64,000 nt of DNA, from NCBI GenBank assembly GCA_959597175.1, contig CAUFXM010000006.1, positions 56,459 to 120,458 of the forward strand, in the 5' to 3' direction. The translations under genes and the position numbers were made by a program. Positions 7,588 through 16,844 of this stretch are shown here, in pieces. Below the pieces are notes generated by a model. That model was not told where the DNA came from. It was given only the letters and a program-made list of their open reading frames with translations, and ran no database searches. Numbering within the stretch: position 1 is the first letter of the stretch; the number at the start of each line of letters is the position of its first letter. This DNA comes from an uncultured Methanomassiliicoccales archaeon. Its GTDB lineage: Archaea > Thermoplasmatota > Thermoplasmata > Methanomassiliicoccales > Methanomethylophilaceae.

Positions 7588-9287
7588 CCGTTCATCTCCT
7601 CGTCCAGAAGGGCCATGAAGAACCTTCTCTGAACGTCGTTCGTCAGGATCCTCGGTGGCTTGAGCTGCGCCGATGCGGCGCCCTTGGAGATCATCAGGTC
7701 CCTGTACAGCAGATAGGTCTCCGGCTGGACGAACTGTATTCCGAGATGACCCAGGAGCCCCTTCTCCACCTTGTATCCGTAGAGCTGGTTCGCCTCGCAG
7801 AGTTTCGCGTCAAGCACCTCCTCCATCCTCTCGCGGGCCGACCCTTCCGGGACCGTGCCCGGCTCGATCAGATACATGTACCTCAGCGGATCGCTGTCAG
7901 AGTCCGCGTACACGGAGAAGTCCACCACCTTGAAGCCCATCTCCGCCTCTGACTGTTCAAGGGCGGTCCTGAGGGCCACCTCCGTGGTCTTCTCTCCCGT
8001 CATATTCAGCGACTGGTCGATTCTGTACTGGAACTCCATCAGTGGTGTGTTGTTCAGCATCCCGACGACCTTGAGCGCGTCTCTCATGCGGTAGCGGTAG
8101 AAACCCGACAGGTTCGTGGCCACTATCTCGTAAACCTTCCCGACCTCGACCCGATCCATGGTCACGATGTCCGCGGGATCGTCGGAGTCCACCGGCCAGA
8201 ACTCGTAGAACATGCTGTCCGGTACCAGGACCGTCCTGTTGTCATCCATCCTGAACGGGGTCGTGAAGAGCCCCTCGGATGCTGTGACCCCCACGTACAT
8301 CATGCGTATGTCATCGCCGGCGTATTTCTCCCTCAGTCTCCGAAGATAGTCGGCGAAACCCCCGGTGGCTATACCGTAGAAAACCTGCAGATCCGGCCAT
8401 ATCCTCCTCATGACGGTGGGGCCGAACCCGTGCGAGAAGATCTCCCTCAGCTCGGCCGCCCTCTCCGGCATGGGGCCCACCTTGGAGAGGACCGAGGCCC
8501 TCACCTCGGGCGGCATCTTGACGCTCTCGTCTATCGTGCCGTGCTCGATGTCGTCCACGATCATCTCCCACTCACGCTCGATGTACTGCATCATCTCCAG
8601 GATCAGGCTGATGTAGCTGCACGCCGCCATCGTCACCGTCCTGTTGGCCAGTGCGAACCTGGCGTGCAGGTAGCGGGTGTTGGTCCTCACGTCCGGCACC
8701 AGGGCCTCGGACGGGGACGTCATGAATATGGGGAGGTGGTCCCCGAGGGACATTACCATCCTTCCGGAAATCGCACCGTACGTGGTCCCGCACTTCAGCC
8801 TGACCATGGGGGCCTCGATCAGATTGATCGCGGGCGGATCGATCCATCCGAACCCCAGACCGTCGCACAGTATCGCCAGGCGCACCTGCTGGTTGTACCT
8901 GTCGAGAACCTCCATCGCCCTGTCCGTGACCGGGATCCTCTTGGGATTCCCCATGGTCCCGGAGGACTTGGCGTAGTGCTCGACCGGATAGGACGTTATC
9001 AGTCCGCTCTCCCCCTCCTCGGTCATCCTGTAGATGTAACCGGCGTAGTCGTCGAACATCGTCACCGGGACGCGGCTCTGGTACTCCTCCACGCTGTGGA
9101 TGTCGGCGAAACCGTATTTCCTGCCGTACTCCGTGTCCTTGTTGTCCTCGAGGATCCTCATCAGGAGGTCGGTGTTGTGGCGCATCGGGTCCTTGGTCAT
9201 CTCCATGAGATGGTCGTGCGCGACCTTTCCCCCGGAATACAGCCTCATGTTGAACTGACCCATGGGCGAGAGCTTCGAGACGTCCAT
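7584..9287 (-). CDS. GH3-family acyl-adenylating amido synthetase homologue, copy 1
   Basis: At 567 residues this has the length and order of GH3 proteins, relatives of plant jasmonate/auxin-amido synthetases in the ANL adenylation superfamily. The ATP-loop-like YAKSSGTMGNPKRIPVTD is at about 109-126; VGVTASEGLF, MFYEFWPV and GKVYEIVATNLSGFYRYRMRDALKVVG carry the GH3 central motifs. Such enzymes adenylate a carboxylic acid and transfer it to an amine, commonly an amino acid. A second, divergent copy is at 14074-15777 in the same operon. Its start lies just after the STAS gene and its stop is coupled to the kinase gene. Substrate is unknown. Confidence 0.85.
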   Translation of the reverse strand: MDVSKLSPMGQFNMRLYSGGKVAHDHLMEMTKDPMRHNTDLLMRILEDNKDTEYGRKYGFADIHSVEEYQSRVPVTMFDDYAGYIYRMTEEGESGLITSYPVEHYAKSSGTMGNPKRIPVTDRAMEVLDRYNQQVRLAILCDGLGFGWIDPPAINLIEAPMVRLKCGTTYGAISGRMVMSLGDHLPIFMTSPSEALVPDVRTNTRYLHARFALANRTVTMAACSYISLILEMMQYIEREWEMIVDDIEHGTIDESVKMPPEVRASVLSKVGPMPERAAELREIFSHGFGPTVMRRIWPDLQVFYGIATGGFADYLRRLREKYAGDDIRMMYVGVTASEGLFTTPFRMDDNRTVLVPDSMFYEFWPVDSDDPADIVTMDRVEVGKVYEIVATNLSGFYRYRMRDALKVVGMLNNTPLMEFQYRIDQSLNMTGEKTTEVALRTALEQSEAEMGFKVVDFSVYADSDSDPLRYMYLIEPGTVPEGSARERMEEVLDAKLCEANQLYGYKVEKGLLGHLGIQFVQPETYLLYRDLMISKGAASAQLKPPRILTNDVQRRFFMALLDEEMNG

Positions 9288-9296
9288 GGACGCACC

Positions 9297-9593
9297 TCAC
9301 TGTATGTCGAGAACGTCGGTGAACCCTGTGGCGTCCAGGACCTCCATCACGGTGTCCCTCGCGTTCCTCACCGTGAGTCCTCCGCGGCTGACCATCATCT
9401 TGTGCGTGGCCAGGACAACCCTAAGCCCGGCGCTGGATATGTACTCGAGATCGGACAGATCCAGCACCAGCCCGCTGTCGCCGATGTCTCCCGACTTGAT
9501 GCGGGCCTCCAGATCCGGGGCGGTCTTGGTGTCCAGCCTTCCGGACACGTACATCACTTTCCTTCCTTCCTCTGTGGTCTCCCTTACTTCCAT
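9297..9593 (-). CDS. STAS-domain anti-anti-sigma-like protein, copy 2
   Basis: With the ATG at 9593, preceded by AGGAG at good spacing, the product is 98 residues. It is a single STAS domain: MYVSGRLDTKTAPDLEARI, then LVLDLSDLEYISSAGLRVVL with candidate phospho-serines at about 53-54. It sits inside the leftward operon between the ABC exporter and the first GH3-like gene, and the matching RsbW-like kinase is the operon's last gene. Thus kinase and substrate are likely produced together with the enzymes and exporter. A GTG at 9602 is an alternative start three codons upstream. Confidence 0.85.
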   Translation of the reverse strand: MEVRETTEEGRKVMYVSGRLDTKTAPDLEARIKSGDIGDSGLVLDLSDLEYISSAGLRVVLATHKMMVSRGGLTVRNARDTVMEVLDATGFTDVLDIQ

Positions 9594-9612
9594 TTGTCTC
9601 ACTCCTGTTTTC

Positions 9613-11385
9613 TCATGTAGAGGACATGCTGCGGTACATCTCGGCGTACAGCCCGCCCAGGGCCATCAGCTCCTCATGGGAGCCAACCTCCTTGATGTCT
9701 CCGTCCTTCATGAAGATGATTTTGTCGGCGTTGCGGATGGTGAACAGCCTGTGTGCGATGATGAACGTGGTCCTGCCCTCCATCATGGACTCCATGGCGC
9801 GTGTGACCAGGGCCTCCGTCCTGGTGTCCATGTTGGAGGTAGCCTCGTCCAGTATCAGGATCCTGGGATCTGCGAGAACAGCCCTCGCCAGCACGAGAAG
9901 CTGCTTCTCCCCGACGGAGAGCTGCGAGTTCTCCTCGCTGATGTAGGTGTCGTAGCCGTCCGGCATCACGTCGATGAACGTGTCGCACCCCACCGTCTCC
10001 GCGGCGCGCACGACCTCCTCCCTTGTGGCCCCCTCCTTACCGTACGCGATGTTGTCCGCCACCGTACCGTCGAAAACCCACGAGTCCTGCAGGACCATCC
10101 CGAAGGCCTTCCTGAGCTCGTCGCGGTTGATGGCACGGGTGTCCTCTCCATCCACGCTTATGGTCCCCCCGTCGATCTCGTAGAACCTCATGAGCAGGTT
10201 TATAACGGTGGTCTTCCCGGCGCCGGATGGGCCTACGATCGCCGTCACCGTGCCGGGCTCCACATCGAACGAGACGTGCTCGAAGAGCATCCTGTCCGGG
10301 ACGTATCCGAAGGACACGTCGTCGAAAGCCACCCTTCCGCGGACCTGCGAGACGTCCAGGGCCTTCAGGCCGCTCTCGTCCGGCTCATCCTCCGCATCCA
10401 GGACGTCGAACAGCCTCTCCACCGCGGCGATGCCGGACTGCACCTGGTTCATGGAGGACGACGCGGACTGCAGAGGGCTGCTGAGCATCTGCCCGTAGAG
10501 CAGGAACGCCGTGAACCCTCCCAGGGTCAGCGTGCCGTCGACGATCATGTACGCCCCGAATATCGAGACGCAGATGTAACCGATGTTGTTCACCATGAGG
10601 GTCACCGGCATTATGAACCCGGAAGCGAACTTGGACCTCACGTAGGCCCTGTGGAACCTGCGGTTGATCTCCTCGAACCTCTCCTCGGAGACTCCCTCCA
10701 TGTTGTAGGACTTGACCAGGGAGTGGTTGCTGAGGATGTCGCCCATGAACCCGTTGAGCTCCCCCACGGTGCTCTGCTGCAGCCTGAACCCGCGCTTGGT
10801 CTTCGTGGTGATGAACCGGATCAGCAGGAACGACACCGGCATCAGGACGACGTACACCACGGCCAGGAGAGGGTTGACCGTCAGCATCATGATCAGGATC
10901 AGGGCTATGAGTAGGATCTGGACCACCAGGTTCAGCAGGTCGCTCTCCAGGAGCGACTCCGCGGTGGTCAGGTCGTTGGTCAGACGCGAGGATATGTCCC
11001 CAGACGAATGGGTGTCGAGATAGCTGATCGGGACCCTGTTGAGCTTGTTGTGGAGGTTGCGCCTCATCCTCAGGGCCGCGTTCCTGGACACGACGATCAT
11101 GTTCCTGTTGGAGAACATGGTGGCGCCGTTGCCGAACAGGTAAAGCGCCGCTATAAGGAGCAGGAGCCCGACGAACGCGCCCGTGTCCAACCCCTGGTAG
11201 CCGGACGACACGTACTCCGTGAGCATGTCTATGGCATCCCCGGCAAGGGTGGGCGCGAAGGCCAGGGCAAAGCTCCCGGCGACCAGCGCCACGACGGACG
11301 CGATGGCGAGGTGCCTGTCCCTGCTGATGTATCCTCCGAGCCTCTTCAGGACGGCCCATGTCGAGCGGGACCTCTCGTCGGACAT
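9613..11385 (-). CDS. ABC exporter half-transporter, consensus-site subunit
   Basis: The 590-residue protein has six membrane helices in the first about 320 residues (type IV exporter fold) and a C-terminal nucleotide-binding domain. Walker A is GPSGAGKTT, the Q-loop is LQDSW, the signature is LSVGEKQLL, Walker B with catalytic glutamate is ILILDEATSNMD, and the H-loop is IIAHRL. It follows its partner gene without a gap. The pair has one canonical and one degenerate catalytic site, as in TM287/288-type heterodimers. In this operon it most likely exports the product of the GH3 and ATP-grasp enzymes, or imports or flips its precursor; this is inference. Confidence 0.9.
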   Translation of the reverse strand: MSDERSRSTWAVLKRLGGYISRDRHLAIASVVALVAGSFALAFAPTLAGDAIDMLTEYVSSGYQGLDTGAFVGLLLLIAALYLFGNGATMFSNRNMIVVSRNAALRMRRNLHNKLNRVPISYLDTHSSGDISSRLTNDLTTAESLLESDLLNLVVQILLIALILIMMLTVNPLLAVVYVVLMPVSFLLIRFITTKTKRGFRLQQSTVGELNGFMGDILSNHSLVKSYNMEGVSEERFEEINRRFHRAYVRSKFASGFIMPVTLMVNNIGYICVSIFGAYMIVDGTLTLGGFTAFLLYGQMLSSPLQSASSSMNQVQSGIAAVERLFDVLDAEDEPDESGLKALDVSQVRGRVAFDDVSFGYVPDRMLFEHVSFDVEPGTVTAIVGPSGAGKTTVINLLMRFYEIDGGTISVDGEDTRAINRDELRKAFGMVLQDSWVFDGTVADNIAYGKEGATREEVVRAAETVGCDTFIDVMPDGYDTYISEENSQLSVGEKQLLVLARAVLADPRILILDEATSNMDTRTEALVTRAMESMMEGRTTFIIAHRLFTIRNADKIIFMKDGDIKEVGSHEELMALGGLYAEMYRSMSST

Positions 11386-13113
11386 TCACTCATCCTCCGC
11401 GTATGACTGGGTCTCGTAGATCTCGCGATATATCGGACAGGACTCCATGAGCTCATCGTGGGTGCCCTGCATCACCACCCTGCCCTTGTCCATGACCACT
11501 ATGCTGTCCGCATCCCGTATGGTGTTGATCTTCTGTGCGACCATCACCACGGTCTTACCTTTCAGACGGTCGCGTATGCCGTCCCTCACCGCCCTCTCGG
11601 TCTTGGCGTCCAGAGCCGAGAAGCAGTCGTCGAAGATGTAGACGTCCGCATCCTTGCAGATCGCCCTCGCCAGGGAGAGCCTCTGCTTCTGTCCCCCGGA
11701 GACGTTCATCCCGCCGCGGGACATGACGGTGTCCAGACCGTCCGGCATCCTGTCCAGGGCCTCAGAGAACAGCGTCAGCCTGCAGGCCTCCTCCGCCTGC
11801 TCGCGTGTGATGTCCGCTCCCATGGCCACGTTGGCGTATACGGTGTCGGCGAGGACCATCGTCCTCTGGCTGGCGTACGAGACCCTGTCCCTCAGGTCCC
11901 CGACGTCCAGGTCCCTCAGGTCCGTCCCGCGGAACGTCACCCTGCCGGACGTGGGGTCGAAGAACCTCGGTATCATCTGTACGAGGGTGCTCTTCCCGGA
12001 ACCGGTGGCCCCTATGATGGCTGTCGTCCTGCCGCGGCCGACCCTCACGGTCACATCCGACACGGCGTCCTTCGCCGCACCCTCGTATCCGAAGGAGACC
12101 CCCTCGAAGACTATGTCGGCATCGTCCCCGGCCTCCGGCATCTCCACGCGGGGTTCGTTGACGACGGAGGGCTCGCAGTACAGGACCTCCTCCAGCCTCG
12201 CGGCGGACACGATGGTCTTCGGGAGCGTCGTCACTATGAACGGGACGATTGCCAGGCAGCTGATGAAGTACGTGACGTACTGGAAGAAGAGGATCATGTC
12301 GGAGATGCCGATGATGCGCGCCTGCAGCTCCACCGAGCCGACATAGTATATCAGCAGCACGGCGAGGTTCATTATTATCAGAGCCAGAGGTGTCAAGTAG
12401 CAGATCTTCAGAGCCGCGTTCTGGGAATCCTCGCGGTACTCCTCGTTGAGTCCGGCGAACCTCTCCGTCTCGTACCCCTGCCTTCCGAACGCCCTTATCG
12501 TGCGGGCACCCTCCGCCTTCTCCTTGACGAGGGTGTTCAGCGTATCCAGTTCCCTCTGGACTTCGTTGAACATCGGCATGCTCTGGCGGCTACGGATCAC
12601 CATGAACGTTATCGTGACCGCGAAAGCGACCACTAGTATGGCACAGAGGGTGACGTTGATCATCGCGGTGGCTATGACTATGGCCACGATCACCACCGGC
12701 ACGAGCAGCGCGTTCCTCAGCGCGTTGAGCATGAAGATCTGTATGCGTGTCGTGTCGGCGGTCAGGCGGGTCATCAGGGTAGACCCTCCGAACCTGGAGA
12801 AGTCCTTCTGGGAGAAGGACATGATGCGCTTGAACAGTTCCCTGCGGACGTCGCATGTAACGCTGGCGCTCAGGTAGGCGCTCAGATATGAGACCACGAC
12901 GATCGCCAGCCCGTAGACCAGGGTCAGTGCCAGCATCCTAATCCCGGCTGCCGCGATGAAGTCCATGTCCTGCGCGGCCACACCTGAGTTCAGGATGGCA
13001 TGGGTCTCGTTGAGCACCCTCATCTGCAGGAACACCTGCAGCACTATGAACAGAGCCAGCACAATGATGTGCTTCCAGTACGGGAGCACATAGTCCTTCA
13101 GGAACAGCCTCAC
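11386..13113 (-). CDS. ABC exporter half-transporter, degenerate-site subunit
   Basis: This 575-residue half-transporter has six N-terminal helices and an ABC domain with Walker A GATGSGKST, signature VSGGQKQRL and Walker B YIFDDCFSALD. Where the partner has the catalytic glutamate this one has aspartate, and the H-loop histidine is replaced by glutamine (VAQKINT). These are the usual changes of the degenerate subunit in heterodimeric bacterial exporters. The stop codon is immediately followed by the ATG of the partner gene at 11385, so a 1:1 dimer is likely. It lies 23 bases downstream of an ATP-grasp ligase gene in the same operon. Confidence 0.9.
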   Translation of the reverse strand: MRLFLKDYVLPYWKHIIVLALFIVLQVFLQMRVLNETHAILNSGVAAQDMDFIAAAGIRMLALTLVYGLAIVVVSYLSAYLSASVTCDVRRELFKRIMSFSQKDFSRFGGSTLMTRLTADTTRIQIFMLNALRNALLVPVVIVAIVIATAMINVTLCAILVVAFAVTITFMVIRSRQSMPMFNEVQRELDTLNTLVKEKAEGARTIRAFGRQGYETERFAGLNEEYREDSQNAALKICYLTPLALIIMNLAVLLIYYVGSVELQARIIGISDMILFFQYVTYFISCLAIVPFIVTTLPKTIVSAARLEEVLYCEPSVVNEPRVEMPEAGDDADIVFEGVSFGYEGAAKDAVSDVTVRVGRGRTTAIIGATGSGKSTLVQMIPRFFDPTSGRVTFRGTDLRDLDVGDLRDRVSYASQRTMVLADTVYANVAMGADITREQAEEACRLTLFSEALDRMPDGLDTVMSRGGMNVSGGQKQRLSLARAICKDADVYIFDDCFSALDAKTERAVRDGIRDRLKGKTVVMVAQKINTIRDADSIVVMDKGRVVMQGTHDELMESCPIYREIYETQSYAEDE

Positions 13114-13136
13114 TCAATCACCGGCATCCCGGGGCT

Positions 13137-14069
13137 TCAGAGGAGCCCCTCCCTCCTTAGGATGGCCTTCGGCATGTCCATGAACCTCGACACCAGAGCG
13201 GTGTCTCCCTGCGCCTGGGCCCTGAACAGGTACGATATTCCGGGGATCGAGTTCACCTCGCATAGCAGGAACTCCCCCTCCCTCTCGCCGAACAGGTAGT
13301 CTATGCTCCCCATCTTGAGCCCGAACGCGTCGGCCAGCCTGATCGACGTCTCCGCGAGCTCTGCGGGCGGTACGAAGGGTTCTATGGAGCCGCCCTGGTG
13401 CAGGTTGGACTTGAAGTCGCCCTCGTTGTGCCTTACGAACGCGGTCACGACCTCTCCTGCGGCGACCACGACCCTCAGGTCCCTCCCCTTGGAGGACAGG
13501 ACCGCCTCCTGGGCGATGATCTGGTCCCCGTACTCCGCTGCCGTGAGCATGCCGATCATGGACCTCAGCTCGTACATGTCCCTCACGAGGCTCACCCCGC
13601 GTCCCTGGAACCCGTGCATGACCTTCAGCACCATCGGGAGTCCCAGCATCTCCGCCAGACGCTCAGGGTCGGTCCTATCCGTCACGAGAACTGTGTCGGG
13701 GATCCCCAGCTCCGGGACCGCCCTCTTGGCGAGCTGGAACGAGTACAGCTTGTCCCCTGCGGCCTCTATGGAGTCGTAGGTGTTCACGCACACGACGCCG
13801 AGGGTCTCGAACATGCGCAGGACAGCCTTCAGCTGGTACTGGGACCTCTCCTCCACCGTCATGACCACGACGAAGTCGGGAAGTTCGTATTCCCTGCCGC
13901 CGGCGCGTATCCTGCCGTCGAACGAGTCGGTCGCTGCTACCTCCACGTCGTCCAGTCCCACATAGCTCATGTCTACCCAGTCCTCGGTGAACAGCCCCCT
14001 GGCCACGGCGAACTCCCTCTCGAAATCGGAGTGGTCGCCGATAAGCATCATGCCCTTCAGTATCCCCAT
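13137..14069 (-). CDS. RimK-like ATP-grasp ligase, copy 1
   Basis: The 310-residue enzyme has the ATP-grasp layout. The N-terminal domain ends near residue 105. The ATP-binding lysine region GLPMVLKVMHGFQGRGV follows, then SSKGRDLRVVVAAGEVV, and then FKSNLHQGGSIEP and FLLCEVNSIPG with the metal ligands. GRD-R and SN-H-GG are typical of the RimK/LysX/CofF ligase group, which joins a carboxylate to an amine through an acyl phosphate. The ATG at 14069 has an ideal GGAGGTGAT site. It lies between the second GH3-like gene and the exporter genes. Substrate is unknown; alternation with GH3 enzymes suggests sequential amide-bond formation. Confidence 0.85.
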   Translation of the reverse strand: MGILKGMMLIGDHSDFEREFAVARGLFTEDWVDMSYVGLDDVEVAATDSFDGRIRAGGREYELPDFVVVMTVEERSQYQLKAVLRMFETLGVVCVNTYDSIEAAGDKLYSFQLAKRAVPELGIPDTVLVTDRTDPERLAEMLGLPMVLKVMHGFQGRGVSLVRDMYELRSMIGMLTAAEYGDQIIAQEAVLSSKGRDLRVVVAAGEVVTAFVRHNEGDFKSNLHQGGSIEPFVPPAELAETSIRLADAFGLKMGSIDYLFGEREGEFLLCEVNSIPGISYLFRAQAQGDTALVSRFMDMPKAILRREGLL

Positions 14070-14073
14070 GACA

Positions 14074-15777
14074 TCACCTCCTCAGGACCCAGCGCTCCTC
14101 AGGCGGCGCCATGATCCTCGCATCGAGTTTGATCTGGGACCGGGGGGAGCCCTGGGCCTCGCGGGCCTGGAAGAGGCTCTCCTGCCACCCGTCCCTCATG
14201 ATCGTGACGCTCGGCCCGTTGAGTGAGCCGAGCATGCGGTTCCTCCCGTACAGCTCGAAGGTCTCCGAGAGTATACGGTCGAGATCCTCCGCCATCGAAA
14301 CCGTGGATGCGTCCGTCGGCGATTCCGGCTCGACGTAGACCTCGTAGGCCTGGGCCTCAGGCACCTCGCGCACCTGCGCCTGGCGGACCTGGAACCCGTG
14401 TCCTGCCGCCATCCTGTTCACACAGTCCAGCACCCCCGGTGCGGGGACCTTCTCCTGTGCTATGTTCAGGATCTCCCTGGACTTCGTCAGGAACTCTATC
14501 ACCGGGGTGTTCCCTTCGAAGCCGCGGACCGCCACGATATCGTTCAGACGGTAGCGGTACAGTCCGGAGTAGTTGGTCACGAGCAGCTCGTACTGCACGC
14601 CGTCCTCCAGCATGTCTGCGGTGAGCGGGTCACCTCCCCCCATCGGGACGAACTCGTAGAAGGCGGAGAATGTGGCCAGCGTCCCGTTGCCGGAGCCCGG
14701 CTCCCTCGGGATGTTTATCTTCGCCTCGCTGGCCCCGTAGCCTATGTCGAAGTACACGGTGCCCTCTGGCAGAAGCGGCTTGACACGCGGCACGTTCACC
14801 CCGACCGACCCCGACAGCCAGAACCTGGCGGCAATGAGACATGGCCAGTAGCTGCGGGGGATGAAGTTCTCCCTTCCGGAGTCGAGGATCCCCTGGAGCT
14901 CGTCCGCCCTCTCCGGGTCGGGGGACATGTGGCCCTCGGCCATGCACCTCTCGTCCTCCGTCAGATTGAGCCCGGACCACACTGTGCCCTCACGCATGTC
15001 CCTTATGATATCCTCCGCGTGCTCCTGGGCGTACACTATGCGCGCGTAGAGCCTCGCGGCGTTGTTCGACGTGACGATGGCCACGTCGTCGTATCTCAGC
15101 GCGAACAGCATCGTGAGGTACATGGTGGCCTCGCCGTCGGCGAGACCCATGAGCTCCCTGGGGTACGCCAGCATCCCGGCGTACTCGGAGCCGTCGAACG
15201 TCTTCCCGGATGCGAAGCCCACCTCTATCCCGCCCTCGGTCCTCCGGCAGGCGATTGCCGAAGTGACGGAGTAGAAATGGAACGCCCCGACCAGATCGGA
15301 AGGCCTGACGGTCGCTGGATCGAGACCTTTGGACCTCAGTGCCGCAAGGACCGCGGGGGAACGCGCCAGCACTCCGGAGACCGCCCTCATCATCGTGGCG
15401 TTCCTGACCTTGTTTACCGCCTCCTTGGCCTCCCTGCCGGCAGCCCCCTCCGGTATCAGCTTGGACTTCCCCGTGGTCCCAGATGTCGATATGAAGTACT
15501 CCGTGGGTCCGTCGAAGAGGATGCCTGGCTCCCCCGCAGCCATGCGGCCTATGTATGCCTCGTAATCCGAGTAGTCGCTGACTGGCACAGCCCTGCGGAA
15601 GTCCTCGACACTGTGTATATCGGCGAAGCCGTGCTCCCTGCCGTAGACGCTGTCCTTCGCTGCCCCAAGTATCGACGTCAGGACGGCTTCCTGGGTGCCC
15701 CTGCAGTCCGCGCACATCCCAGCCCATGAGCGGGCCGCTTCACGCGGGTCTCCGGAGACCTCCAGATACGGCCTCAC
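14074..15777 (-). CDS. GH3-family acyl-adenylating amido synthetase homologue, copy 2
   Basis: The 567-residue product is a divergent paralogue of the protein at 7584-9287, identical in length. FISTSGTTGKSKLIPEG (about 108-124) is the phosphate-binding loop, followed by DIGYGASEAKINIP and YELLVTNYSGLYRYRLNDIVAVRGFEG. The N-terminal block YGREHGFADIHSVEDFRRAVP is shared with copy 1. It starts with GTG at 15777 overlapping the stop of the upstream ATP-grasp gene, so translation is coupled. The two GH3 copies differ in the acyl-pocket region, which suggests different substrates acting in one pathway. Confidence 0.85.
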   Translation of the reverse strand: MRPYLEVSGDPREAARSWAGMCADCRGTQEAVLTSILGAAKDSVYGREHGFADIHSVEDFRRAVPVSDYSDYEAYIGRMAAGEPGILFDGPTEYFISTSGTTGKSKLIPEGAAGREAKEAVNKVRNATMMRAVSGVLARSPAVLAALRSKGLDPATVRPSDLVGAFHFYSVTSAIACRRTEGGIEVGFASGKTFDGSEYAGMLAYPRELMGLADGEATMYLTMLFALRYDDVAIVTSNNAARLYARIVYAQEHAEDIIRDMREGTVWSGLNLTEDERCMAEGHMSPDPERADELQGILDSGRENFIPRSYWPCLIAARFWLSGSVGVNVPRVKPLLPEGTVYFDIGYGASEAKINIPREPGSGNGTLATFSAFYEFVPMGGGDPLTADMLEDGVQYELLVTNYSGLYRYRLNDIVAVRGFEGNTPVIEFLTKSREILNIAQEKVPAPGVLDCVNRMAAGHGFQVRQAQVREVPEAQAYEVYVEPESPTDASTVSMAEDLDRILSETFELYGRNRMLGSLNGPSVTIMRDGWQESLFQAREAQGSPRSQIKLDARIMAPPEERWVLRR

Positions 15778-16676
15778 CTGGAGCCCTCCAGCAGACGCAG
15801 TGCCAACCTCCTGGCCAGGACGGGATCGATCCCCGCCTCGGGGACGAGTCCGATGGACGAGTTCGCCTCGCAGAGGTAGAACTCGCCCTCCTTCTCCCCG
15901 AACAGGAAGTCCACACTCCCCAGCCGTATGCCAATGGCCTTTGCCAGACGGACAGCCGCATTCTTGACGTGTTCCGGCGGATCATACTCTAACACTTCAC
16001 CGCCACGATGGACGTTGGACGTGAAACTCGTCGGATTGCTCCTTACCATGGTCCTAAGGATGCTGTCTCCCAGGACGATGATGCGCAGGTCCCTCCCCCT
16101 GGACGTCATTATCGCCTGCTGGACGATCACCTGGTCCCCGGGTTTGCATGCCTTGACCATGGACAGGGTTTTCCTCAGTTCCCCCTCGGTCTCCAACAGG
16201 ACCACACCGGTCCCGCCCTCTCCGTGGAGGACCTTCAGGACCGCCGGGAACCCGATGTACTCGGCGACCAATCCGGTGTCCACGCCCGGAGTGATGAGCA
16301 TCGTCTTGGGGACGGGAATCTCCGGGATCACTGCCCGGGCCACCTGGAATGTCCTCAGCTTGTCGGCCGTGATGTCCTTGCATTCAGCCGGGTTTATGCA
16401 CAGCACCCCCATGCCCTCGAGCATCCTCAGAACCGCTTTCATCTGATACGACTCCTCGTCGGTCAGCCTGAACGCCCTCGTGAATACGAAATCGGGGCGG
16501 GGCAGCCTCTCGCCGCTTGTCATCAGTATACCGTCGTCATCACCGGGACCGACGATCGGCACTATGTCCTCGAAATGAAGCGGATCTACATCGACGCCCA
16601 TGGCCTGGCGGAAAAGCCTGACCTCCTCGTCGACGTTCGCACGCCTCTTGTCCACCAGATAGAAACCATGAATCAT
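15774..16676 (-). CDS. RimK-like ATP-grasp ligase, copy 2 (first gene of operon)
   Basis: The 300-residue ligase parallels copy 1: FPAVLKVLHGEGGTGVVLLE, TSRGRDLRIIVLGDSIL, FTSNVHRGGEVLEYDPP and FYLCEANSSIGLVPEAG are the ATP, metal and C-terminal motifs of RimK-type ATP-grasp enzymes. Both copies share an N-terminal YQMKAVLRMLEGMGVLCINP-like block not typical of RimK itself, so they may form their own subgroup. The ATG at 16676 follows GAGG, and a TATA-like sequence lies 29-40 bases upstream. This is the head of the eight-gene leftward operon ending at 7159. The amide it forms is unknown. Confidence 0.85.
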   Translation of the reverse strand: MIHGFYLVDKRRANVDEEVRLFRQAMGVDVDPLHFEDIVPIVGPGDDDGILMTSGERLPRPDFVFTRAFRLTDEESYQMKAVLRMLEGMGVLCINPAECKDITADKLRTFQVARAVIPEIPVPKTMLITPGVDTGLVAEYIGFPAVLKVLHGEGGTGVVLLETEGELRKTLSMVKACKPGDQVIVQQAIMTSRGRDLRIIVLGDSILRTMVRSNPTSFTSNVHRGGEVLEYDPPEHVKNAAVRLAKAIGIRLGSVDFLFGEKEGEFYLCEANSSIGLVPEAGIDPVLARRLALRLLEGSR

Positions 16677-16704
16677 CGATGTGCCTCAATGGAAAGACGT
16701 CCGT

Positions 16705-16716
16705 AAATTATAATAG
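16705..16716 (-). promoter_or_regulatory. TATA box of the GH3/ATP-grasp/ABC operon
   Basis: Read leftward, CTATTATAATTT is an AT-rich archaeal box A candidate in an otherwise GC-rich region, 29-40 bases before the ATG at 16676. The leader would be short. No second comparable box occurs between the genes of the operon, which have overlaps or gaps of at most 23 bases, so one transcript of about 9.5 kb is likely. Confidence 0.5.
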
Positions 16717-16811
16717 AATATTTCCTGACGTGCCATCCAATCCTGGGATCCACCGATGTCTGTAGATGGGACAGGTACATACCAGCTCTACCTGCGGGCG
16801 TCTAAGTTAAT

Positions 16812-16819
16812 TTTAAATA
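16812..16819 (+). promoter_or_regulatory. TATA box of tRNA-Tyr
   Basis: TTTAAATA lies 26-33 bases upstream of the tRNA 5' end, the normal spacing of an archaeal box A to the transcription start. Confidence 0.6.
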
Positions 16820-16844
16820 AGCCATCTGTATCCCCTGTTTCAAT

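Noticed and set aside
8430..11406. Plus-strand frames of 390-550 codons opposite the GH3 and ABC genes
   Set aside because: Low-complexity composition and full overlap with strongly supported minus-strand genes; no ribosome binding sites.
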